Source: DAIPKP01 sp964545875
GTDB taxonomy: Bacteria > Synergistota > Synergistia > Synergistales > Aminiphilaceae
Direction of reading: 5' to 3'
NCBI GenBank assembly: GCA_964545875.1
Contig: CAZJHH010000006.1
Span: 1-64,000 of the forward strand
Length of the DNA: 64,000 bases
Shown: in pieces, positions 58,616-64,000 of the stretch
Layout of the letters: each line of letters starts with the position of its first letter
Numbering within the stretch: position 1 is the first letter of the stretch
The notes under the pieces: generated by a model
What the model was told of the DNA's origin: nothing
The model's database searches: none
Seen by the model: only the letters and a program-made list of their open reading frames with translations
Translations under genes and position numbers: made by a program

Positions 58616-59119
58616 ACAAATTCACCCTTTCCCGCCGCAAATCTCTCCGAATTTCCTGGCACCACGCTTTCAAAACGAGGATAAGCACTTCTCAATGAAA
58701 TTTTCACCTGATTTCAAGAATAAAGTAAAAATTTAATTATTGAAAAAATTCCACTTTTTCAAGTATAAACTCTCTTTCGCTATAAGGAAAGCCTCAAAAG
58801 AAAAGATCCCGTAGGCTCTCAAATACTCCTAAAATTTCCTCTGCGACATGCCAACAAAGAAAAAGAGAGCCAAATTTTCATGACATTCCCGGAGGGACAA
58901 AAAACAAAACCGTTCTTGAAAGAATTTTTCCTCTATGCAATATCCCCAAACATTCCCAAGTACCCTATCCCCTTGACGCATTTAGTAAAGTTTGCTTTAC
59001 TTTTAGAAGCCTTTCTTCCCCCATCGGAAAGGTTCTAAATCGTTTTTCCGCCCTTCCCCCCTTTTACACCTTGGAAAGACTCGCTTCCAGGGCACATTTC
59101 AGATAACAAGGAGGCTGGC
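58616..59119. other. 504-base gap without a gene, AT-rich
   Basis: The stretch between the hydrogenase-MCP gene and the XRE gene is markedly AT-richer than its surroundings at 58690-58790, with candidate minus-strand -10 (TATACT at about 58765) but no good -35. No frame in it looks coding and I see no RNA gene. Its right end holds the XRE promoter/operator at 58973-59001 and a long (about 110-base) leader. Confidence 0.5.
58973..59001 (+). promoter_or_regulatory. Promoter with operator-like inverted repeat for the XRE gene
   Basis: TTGACG (58973-58978), a 17-base spacer and TTTACT (58996-59001). AGTAAAG-TTTG-CTTTACT (58984-59001) is a perfect 7-bp inverted repeat that covers the spacer and the -10, the typical layout of an autoregulated XRE repressor. 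Confidence 0.65.
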
Positions 59120-59332
59120 ATGTACGTTTTGCACCGTACCCGCATCCGTCATCTCCGGATGCAGCGGGGTCATACCCAGAAGGAGCTTGCAGAAAAAGCG
59201 GGAATCACCCAGGAGTATCTTTCCGCCATTGAACGAGGCAGTCGCGTGCCCTCTCTGGAGGTCTTTCTCCTTCTGGCGAAGGCTCTTGAAATTCCTCCAT
59301 CGGTACTTCTTTTCAGAAAAAAATCTCCCTAG
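59120..59332 (+). CDS. XRE-family transcriptional regulator
   Basis: Protein of 70 residues made almost only of a helix-turn-helix (HTH_3): RIRHLRMQRGHTQKELAEKA, GITQEYLSAIERGSRVPSLE, and LLLAKALEIPPSVLLF. No sensor domain follows, as in C-proteins of restriction systems and phage/ICE repressors. SD AAGGAGG. It is followed by a strong terminator, so it is monocistronic. Its likely operator lies in its own promoter, and the next cassette (59441 onward) has a different operator; whether this protein regulates it is open. Confidence 0.85.
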   Translation: MYVLHRTRIRHLRMQRGHTQKELAEKAGITQEYLSAIERGSRVPSLEVFLLLAKALEIPPSVLLFRKKSP

Positions 59333-59358
59333 CCCAACTCCTGGGAGAGCGTTTTTCC

Positions 59359-59392
59359 GAGGCCCTTTCTTTATGAGACGGGGCCTCTTTTT
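59359..59392 (+). terminator. Rho-independent terminator after the XRE gene
   Basis: GAGGCCC and GGGCCTC pair around a 15-base loop, followed by TTTTT. Confidence 0.8.
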
Positions 59393-59440
59393 CGTGGGTG
59401 TACGAGGCATAATTCCAGAGATTTTCCCTTTGAAAAGGGT

Positions 59441-59484
59441 AGAACCAGCAGTTCTTTGAAAATGGTTAAATGCGCGGGTATCAT
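59441..59484 (+). promoter_or_regulatory. Promoter with shared AGAAC-N5-GTTCT operator for the DUF1659 operon
   Basis: AGAAC (59441-59445), five bases, GTTCT (59451-59455), then TTGAAA (59456-59461), a 17-base spacer and TATCAT (59479-59484). The first 20 bases differ at one position only from 62140-62159, where the GH108 gene promoter starts. The palindromic arms abut the -35, the place for a repressor or activator. Confidence 0.75.
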
Positions 59485-59569
59485 GATCCCCGTAACAGCC
59501 ACTTTCCCGGAGGAGAACTCACACAAAGAACTCCCGGGGAAAGAACCCAACGGGAAGGAGGTGAAATAC

Positions 59570-59785
59570 ATGGCGACTTTCAGTAACAAGAGTACCCGCA
59601 TGGCTTTGCGTGTGCAGACCGGAACCACTCCTGAAGGCGATCCGGTTCTGAGCTCTCTCAGTTGGGGGGGCGTGAGTGCCAGCGCTACCGCTGATAACAT
59701 CGACGCCGTAGCGGCGGCCCTGGAGGGGCTTCTTTCGGTTCCCCTGGTGGAGATTCAGAAGAACGCCACCGACATGGTGATCTAA
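59570..59785 (+). CDS. DUF1659 small protein
   Basis: Protein of 71 residues: MATFSNKSTRMALRVQTGTT, then NIDAVAAALEGLLSVPLVEI. It matches DUF1659, a small protein seen beside DUF2922 in Firmicutes and Synergistota. Function unknown. SD AAGGAGGTGA, very strong, consistent with high expression. The long open frame upstream is not coding. Confidence 0.8.
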   Translation: MATFSNKSTRMALRVQTGTTPEGDPVLSSLSWGGVSASATADNIDAVAAALEGLLSVPLVEIQKNATDMVI

Positions 59786-59864
59786 CGCATCTTTCCAGAC
59801 CGGAGAGATCGGCCTTTTCCGGAAATTCCGGAAAGAAGAAGGATAAAGAGAGGAGGTGAATTTC

Positions 59865-60068
59865 ATGGCAAAGACTTTGAGGCTTCATTTCGGAACCCCT
59901 TCGGGTACTGATTGGACTCTTTCCGTGCGGTATCCCAAGGAAACCATTACCCTTGCGGAGGCCACCGCCGCCGCAAACGCCATCATCGGAGCCGGGGTAT
60001 TCCTGAAGAATCCCAACTCGTTCCAGGGAGCGGATATCGTGGATCGCACCGTTACGGAGATCGAGTAA
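59865..60068 (+). CDS. DUF2922 small protein
   Basis: Protein of 67 residues starting MAKTLRLHFGTPSGTDWTLS and containing TLAEATAAANAIIGAGVFL, the DUF2922 pattern. Strong SD GAGGAGGTGAA eight bases before the ATG. Related in pattern to the DUF1659 protein just upstream: both have a beta-rich N-terminal half followed by an alpha segment rich in Ala, so they may be distant paralogues. Function unknown. Confidence 0.8.
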   Translation: MAKTLRLHFGTPSGTDWTLSVRYPKETITLAEATAAANAIIGAGVFLKNPNSFQGADIVDRTVTEIE

Positions 60069-60100
60069 ACCCGCATAACCCCCGAGAGGGCAGAAGCGTT

Positions 60101-60139
60101 CTCCCCGGATTCGGAGGCTTCCGGTTCCGGGGAGTTTTT
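60101..60139 (+). terminator. Rho-independent terminator after DUF2922
   Basis: CTCCCCGG and CCGGGGAG pair around an 18-base loop, followed by TTTTT. It lies between DUF2922 and the YvrJ gene, so YvrJ would depend on read-through or its own promoter. Confidence 0.75.
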
Positions 60140-60214
60140 CTATTCTTGAAAAAAGCGCTCGAAATGCAATGCAAACAATACTTTATGAAAAAAATATTGA
60201 GAGGAGAATCATCC

Positions 60215-60370
60215 ATGGAGGAGTTTCTGAACAGCGCCCTCCAGAGCGGTTTTTCCGTGGCGGTGGCGGCATACCTGCTTATACGCATGGAAAAGCGCCT
60301 GGAATCTCTGGGAGAGGCCATCCGGGATCTGCATACCTGGCTTCGGGCCGGAATGGAGAAGCACGCATAA
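60215..60370 (+). CDS. YvrJ-family small membrane protein
   Basis: Protein of 51 residues: MEEFLNSALQSGFSVAVAAY, LLIRMEKRLESL then charged helix. One transmembrane helix with the YvrJ pattern, G-F-S-V-A-V-A-A-Y-L-L-I-R-M-E-K. In Bacillus and others YvrJ genes lie near DUF1659/DUF2922 genes. Its size, one helix and charged tail make it look holin-like, but this is only analogy. SD GAGGAG eight bases before the ATG. Confidence 0.75.
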   Translation: MEEFLNSALQSGFSVAVAAYLLIRMEKRLESLGEAIRDLHTWLRAGMEKHA

Positions 60371-60527
60371 GCTTTAGGGAGCTTTTCGCAGAGGGAACTT
60401 CGGCTTTTCCGATTCTACGGAAAGGACTCCGAGAAAAAAGATTTTCGTCATATCACCGGCACATCGGCATTTCGGACTTCTTTTTTTCCCTCTTTCGATA
60501 TGCGAGAAAAGTTGTTGCTCCCCGTTA

Positions 60528-60572
60528 AAAACGACGAAAGGACGCCCTTCAGGGGCGTCCTTTCGTCGTTTT
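60528..60572. terminator. Bidirectional terminator, 20-bp perfect stem
   Basis: AAAACGACGAAAGGACGCCC and its reverse complement flank a 5-base loop (TTCAG), giving T-runs on both sides. It ends manC (minus) and the YvrJ region (plus). The gap 60371-60586 contains nothing else recognised. Confidence 0.85.
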
Positions 60573-60586
60573 CCAAAATGGAAAAG

Positions 60587-62023
60587 CTACCCGGGAAAAG
60601 GCTCCTTCTCCGGGAAGTCGGGAACGTTTTTTCTGAAATTCTCGTCACCGTAACGTACGATGTCATCTTCTCCGAGATAGGGTCCGTTCTGGACCTCGAT
60701 GATCTCCAGGGGGAGCTTTCCCGGATTGGAGAGCCGGTGAACCTCGTGTTTGTTAATAAAGGCGCTTTGTCCCTCGTGAAGAAAGTATTCCCTCTCCTCC
60801 TGCCGCACCAGAGCGGTACCGCTAACGACAATCCAGTGTTCGGTCCGGTGATGGTGATACTGAAGGCTGAGGCTTTTTCCGGGAAACACCCGGAGGCGTT
60901 TAATCTTTATTCCTTCCGCCTCGTAGAGAATACGATACTCTCCCCAATGCCGGGCGCTTTCCGGAGCCTGCCAGAGCTCCCGGCGCCCCTGGTTTTTCAA
61001 AGCTTCCACAATGCGCCGCACTCCCTGAGATTTTCCCCGAGGAGCGATATAGAGGGCATCCGGGGAATCCACCACAAGCATGTTCTCCACTCCCGAAGCG
61101 GCGATAAGTCTGCCGCTGCCCTTGATCATGCAGTTCTGACAATCCAGCGCCAGGACATCTCCTTCCAAGACGTTTCCATGATCGTCTCGGGGGGCGGAGT
61201 CGTAAAGGGCGTCCCAGCTTCCGAGGTCGGTCCATTCCGCATGGAGGGGCACCACGCCCACATTTTCCGCCTTTTCCATAATGCCGAAGTCGATGGAAAG
61301 GGAGGGAAGCTTTTCAAAGGCTTCCACCAGGGCTCTTTTCCCTTGGCGAAGGAGCTGGCCGATCTCTGGAAGATGTTCATCGAAGGCCGCTGCCATATCT
61401 CCCAGGCGGAAAAGAAAGATTCCCCCATTCCAGAGATACTCTCCCGAGTCGATATATTTCTGGGCACGTTCCGCGTCGGGCTTTTCCACGAAGGCCTCCA
61501 CTTCGTACCACCCTCCTCGGTTCCGGCCCGTCTTGATGTAGCCGTATCCCGTTTCCGGGGCCGTGGGAACCACTCCGAAAGTGACCAGACGCCCCGCTTC
61601 GAGAGCGTCAAGCCCCTGAAAAACAGCCTCCCGAAAGGCTTGTTCATCCTTCATGGAATGATCGCTGGGACATACGAGGAGGGGAGTTTCCGGATTCAGC
61701 CCCTCTTCAAGGAGTGTGACCACTCCAAGGGCGATGGCGGGAGCGGTGTTGCGCCCCAGAGGCTCCTGGAGAAGAAAGGTTTCTTCTTCATGTTCAAGTC
61801 CGAGCTGCCGGGCCTGGTGCAATATCTGGGAACGGAAACGTTCTCCTCCCACCACCCGGACCCGGGAACCACAGAGGCGATTCAGGCGACGAAGGGTTTC
61901 CTGCAAAAGACTTTCGCTTCCTCCGAGGGAGAGGAACTGCTTGGGCACTTCCTCCCGAGAAAGGGGCCAGAGGCGGGTACCTCCTCCTCCCGCAAGAATG
62001 AGAGCATGTATGGGATGTTTCAT
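60587..62023 (-). CDS. manC: Mannose-1-phosphate guanylyltransferase/mannose-6-phosphate isomerase
   Basis: Bifunctional AlgA/ManC-type enzyme of 478 residues. Guanylyltransferase: GGGGTRLWPLSR (12-23), EVPKQFLSLGG, CPSDHSM, FVEKPDAERA. C-terminal cupin isomerase domain: SLQYHHHRTEHWIVVSGTAL. It makes GDP-mannose from mannose-6-phosphate/mannose-1-phosphate, giving donors for mannosyl and, after conversion, fucosyl transferases. It is a single gene with SD AAAGGAGG, lying between the DUF1659 trio and the GH108 gene on the other strand. Only this sugar donor gene separates those two co-regulated units. Confidence 0.95.
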   Translation of the reverse strand: MKHPIHALILAGGGGTRLWPLSREEVPKQFLSLGGSESLLQETLRRLNRLCGSRVRVVGGERFRSQILHQARQLGLEHEEETFLLQEPLGRNTAPAIALGVVTLLEEGLNPETPLLVCPSDHSMKDEQAFREAVFQGLDALEAGRLVTFGVVPTAPETGYGYIKTGRNRGGWYEVEAFVEKPDAERAQKYIDSGEYLWNGGIFLFRLGDMAAAFDEHLPEIGQLLRQGKRALVEAFEKLPSLSIDFGIMEKAENVGVVPLHAEWTDLGSWDALYDSAPRDDHGNVLEGDVLALDCQNCMIKGSGRLIAASGVENMLVVDSPDALYIAPRGKSQGVRRIVEALKNQGRRELWQAPESARHWGEYRILYEAEGIKIKRLRVFPGKSLSLQYHHHRTEHWIVVSGTALVRQEEREYFLHEGQSAFINKHEVHRLSNPGKLPLEIIEVQNGPYLGEDDIVRYGDENFRKNVPDFPEKEPFPG

Positions 62024-62139
62024 TCCCGAACCTCCTTTATGGGAAATGACGACGGCAACGCCTCGAGTCTACCAGAATCAAGGCTCGGGCGCTACGAAAC
62101 GTTCTTTTCCGCAGAAAATCTCCACTATCTCCGCTTCGG

Positions 62140-62183
62140 AGAACCAGCCGTTCTTTGAAGCTCTCGGGAAAACTCCGTATGCT
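62140..62183 (+). promoter_or_regulatory. Promoter with shared AGAAC-N5-GTTCT operator for the GH108 gene
   Basis: AGAAC (62140-62144), five bases, GTTCT (62150-62154), then TTGAAG (62155-62160), a 17-base spacer and TATGCT (62178-62183). It repeats the element at 59441-59460 with one mismatch in 20, at the same distance from the -35. It lies in the 211-base gap between manC and the GH108 gene. Confidence 0.75.
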
Positions 62184-62234
62184 CCCTTCAGAAGCGGCGA
62201 GGAGCCACAAATTTTCCTGAAGGAGGTATGGCTT

Positions 62235-62855
62235 ATGCATGCGAACATTCCCGCCACGTTGCACCATGAAACCGAGAAGGAGAGAGAAGAGCTTCCCGCT
62301 CCGTTTCTCTCCCATATTCTGAAGGTGGAGGGAGGCTACGTGCACCATCCGCAAGATCCCGGAGGAGCCACCCGGTACGGCATTACCGAAAAAAGCCTGC
62401 AAAAGGCTCGGAAGGTATTGAAAGGGCTTCCCGAATACCTGAGGGATCTTTCTCCCCGGGAGGCTTCCCGAATTTTTTACGCCTTCTATTACCTTCCCGG
62501 AGGATGTTCCGCTCTTCCCTATCCGCTGAGCCTGGCCCATTTCGACGGAGCCGTGCACTGCGGCGTGGATCGGGCCGGAAAGCTGCTGCAGGAGAGCCTG
62601 AATCGGCTCTATCCCGAGGAAGAGCCTCTGAAGACGGATGGCTTGGTGGGGCCCCGCACTTTGGAACGAGTGTTCCTTTTACGGAGCTCCGGGGCTTTCT
62701 GGCACCGCCTGGGGGTTCAGGAACTTTTACTGGAGCGGATGCGGTTTTACGGAATTCTCGCCCGAAAGTCCCCCGAAATCTACCGGGTTTTTCTCGGGGG
62801 GTGGCTCCGACGCCTGGAAGTGCTGTACGATACAGTTTTCCCGGTTACAACCTGA
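62235..62855 (+). CDS. GH108-like muramidase/endolysin
   Basis: Protein of 206 residues with the GH108 (TtsA/secretion-activator/phage endolysin) motif: LSHILKVEGGYVHHPQDPGG followed by ATRYGITEKSL; the catalytic acid is Glu32. The DPGG/TRYGIT pattern and a later FDGAVHCGVDRAGKLLQ fit N-acetylmuramidases of this family. No signal peptide is visible, so, as with holin-dependent endolysins, export would need a partner. AGGAGG is eight bases before the ATG. It shares its operator/-35 with the DUF1659-DUF2922-YvrJ cassette. No other phage genes are near. Confidence 0.78.
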   Translation: MHANIPATLHHETEKEREELPAPFLSHILKVEGGYVHHPQDPGGATRYGITEKSLQKARKVLKGLPEYLRDLSPREASRIFYAFYYLPGGCSALPYPLSLAHFDGAVHCGVDRAGKLLQESLNRLYPEEEPLKTDGLVGPRTLERVFLLRSSGAFWHRLGVQELLLERMRFYGILARKSPEIYRVFLGGWLRRLEVLYDTVFPVTT

Positions 62856-62857
62856 AG

Positions 62858-62900
62858 CCGAAGGGCAGTGGCGGATACACGTCACTGCCCTTCGGTTTTT
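62858..62900 (+). terminator. Rho-independent terminator after GH108 gene
   Basis: CCGAAGGGCAGTG and CACTGCCCTTCGG form a 13-bp stem with a 12-base loop, then TTTTT. Confidence 0.9.
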
Positions 62901-62992
62901 GTACCCCTTTACATGGTATCATGGGTTGTTACCCCGAAATTCAGGGGGGCCCTTCCGAGGCTCCCCTTTTGAGGGAAAGGGAGGGAGAGTAC

Positions 62993-64000
62993 ATGAGAGA
63001 GCCCGGGTTTTCCCAAGAAACACATAAAATACTGCGACACCGGTACGAAGCTCTTTCTCCGAAAGAGCGCGGGCTTCTCCGGTTTGCGGCAATATTGACG
63101 GAACCGGTTCCCCGGGAAACGCTTCTCTCGGGATGCATGGCCCTCCTGCCGGAAAATCCCCCGGAGGAAATCCTCTCTCTCCTGGAAACGCTGCACCATC
63201 TGGAGCTCCTCGTCATTCCTCCCCCCTTCGAAGATTTCTGGCACGTTCCCCGGGAAATCCGGGAGTTCGCCACCCGAGAAGCCCTGGAAGAAAAACGCTA
63301 TATCCCTCTTCGGGATGCGGGGGAAGCCCTGCTTCCCCTCCAGCGGTTCAGCCCCTACATCGGCTATCCCCAGGAAGAGGGATGGAAGCTCTTCCGCTCC
63401 ATCCGGAGATCCTTCTATTCAGGTAACTGGAACGACCTGGAGAAAGAACTCTCCCTGTACGAAAAAATCTTCTCCGCCACTCCTCCCGAAGGACTTTCGA
63501 GGGATCCCCTTTTCGATATCTGCACCTCTCCCTTCGACGGCTCCTGGCTTTGCGAACACCTTCCCGCAGGCATGGTGTTCCGGGTGCTAGCCCAACTGGA
63601 ATCCCGTTTCTATACGGGAGAAGATTTTTCTTTGGGAAATGCCTTGTGGCAAACCCTGACGAAAATTCTCATGCGGTTTCCCGAAGCTCCGGAGAAACTC
63701 CGCCGGAGCTGGTACGCTCCTTTTTTCTCCATGCTCCACAGCTATTTCCTTTTTTCGGGAGACACTGAAATCTTGAAGAGCCTCGCCCCCCTTGCCGAAG
63801 AATGGATCTTCGAAGTTCACAGAGCCTGCGAAGCCTTTTTTTCGGGAAATATCCCGGAGAGTCTCTTGTTTTGGGAGGAGGCTCTGCAAAAGCGGCTTTC
63901 CCAGGGCTCCCAGGGAATTCTTCCCTTTCCGTACAGCTCCCTCTACGTGCTCGCTCTTCTGCTTCAGGAGGACCGTCGCCTCTGGGAGAAAGCCCAGGAA
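62993..64000 (+). CDS. Unrecognised large protein, 3' end outside the window
   Basis: An open frame of 336 codons with no stop runs from the ATG at 62993 (SD GGGAGG) to the window end, starting MREPGFSQETHKILRHRYEA and then LSPKERGLLRFAAIL. The first 100 residues look like a winged helix (LSPKERGLLRFAAIL, LLETLHHLELLVIPP), and the rest is helical, TPR-like with aromatic repeats (YSGNWNDLEKELSLYEKIF, WEEALQKRLSQGSQGILPF). I do not recognise it. A helicase or large LuxR/SNF2-like regulator with N-terminal winged helix is one possibility, but the catalytic part would be beyond the window. Codon usage matches the neighbours. Confidence 0.6.
   Translation, partial: MREPGFSQETHKILRHRYEALSPKERGLLRFAAILTEPVPRETLLSGCMALLPENPPEEILSLLETLHHLELLVIPPPFEDFWHVPREIREFATREALEEKRYIPLRDAGEALLPLQRFSPYIGYPQEEGWKLFRSIRRSFYSGNWNDLEKELSLYEKIFSATPPEGLSRDPLFDICTSPFDGSWLCEHLPAGMVFRVLAQLESRFYTGEDFSLGNALWQTLTKILMRFPEAPEKLRRSWYAPFFSMLHSYFLFSGDTEILKSLAPLAEEWIFEVHRACEAFFSGNIPESLLFWEEALQKRLSQGSQGILPFPYSSLYVLALLLQEDRRLWEKAQE

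Noticed and set aside
58616..59119. A small RNA or tRNA gene in the AT-rich gap
   Set aside because: No cloverleaf and no promoter-terminator pair is seen; only AT-rich sequence and the XRE promoter.
59441..59455. Canonical Gram-positive LexA (SOS) box
   Set aside because: The known box has GAAC-N4-GTTC; here the arms are separated by five bases. It is reported as an unknown operator instead.
59120..62855. A prophage or gene transfer agent
   Set aside because: XRE regulator, YvrJ and GH108 are suggestive, but there is no capsid, portal, tail, terminase or integrase, and manC is a chromosomal housekeeping gene.
62993..63768. Several smaller overlapping frames at the right edge
   Set aside because: They lie in other frames of one uninterrupted plus-strand frame from 62993 that has the best SD and consistent codon use.

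Overview
The window most likely comes from a member of the Synergistota: an anaerobic, amino-acid- or purine-fermenting, diderm bacterium with fairly high GC. The main pointers are a secreted protein with a C-terminal tripartite tail of the Synergist-CTERM kind (46547-48304), CsgG- and LPP20-type outer-membrane proteins, an oxygen-sensitive hydrogenase-like sensor, and a purine/ureide catabolism operon of the E. coli yge/xdh type. No rRNA, tRNA, CRISPR array or insertion sequence was recognised.

Layout. (1) 104-10297, minus: an eight-gene operon of hydantoinase/dihydropyrimidinase-like hydrolase, a three-subunit molybdenum hydroxylase (Mo, 2Fe-2S, FAD), YgeW-like carbamoyltransferase, YgeY-like M20 hydrolase and two fold-type-II PLP enzymes. 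It resembles anaerobic urate/purine degradation clusters in which ureides are trimmed to diaminopropionate and deaminated. (2) 10427-13560: small secreted proteins, including a DctP-like binding protein and a TPR-like lipoprotein interrupted by an in-frame TGA that is followed by a SECIS-like hairpin. (3) 13653-16358: an orphan hybrid sensor kinase. (4) 16550-29858: a large block of exported proteins with two CsgG paralogues, LPP20-domain proteins and a FlgT-N-like protein. Together these look like the Vibrio FlgO/FlgP/FlgT set, and they are arranged around a divergent promoter at about 25.64 kb. (5) 29947-34149: an HD-GYP protein coupled to a membrane-anchored periplasmic binding protein, and a secreted protein.

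(6) 34168-46435: envelope glycosylation. It holds an SMR-like transporter, two GT39-type GT-C enzymes, an FAD oxidoreductase, a DUF2298 (YYY) membrane protein, a polyprenyl-phosphate GT2, an SDR epimerase, a UbiA-type phosphoribosyl/prenyl transferase, a HAD phosphatase and GalE. ManC (60587-62023) supplies GDP-mannose. A plausible joint role is making lipid-linked sugars and transferring them onto exported polymers or proteins. (7) 46547-54185: the CTERM protein, an FAH-family hydrolase, a GGDEF/HD-GYP protein, a ROK sugar kinase or regulator, and an RsbW/STAS partner-switch pair. (8) 54427-56588: a RemB-like small protein and gyrB. (9) 56720-58615: a [FeFe]-hydrogenase-like/MCP fusion. (10) 59120-62855: an XRE regulator with an operator-like promoter, the DUF1659-DUF2922-YvrJ trio, and a GH108 muramidase. 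The trio and the muramidase share a near-identical 20-bp operator/-35 element although manC lies between them. The window ends inside an unrecognised gene.

Best candidates for something new are the co-regulated DUF1659/DUF2922/YvrJ plus GH108 module, the FlgOPT-like exported block, the TGA-containing lipoprotein and the hydrogenase-MCP fusion. Start sites were chosen from Shine-Dalgarno (SD) spacing, signal peptides and ATGA overlaps; all family names come from motif reading, not searches.
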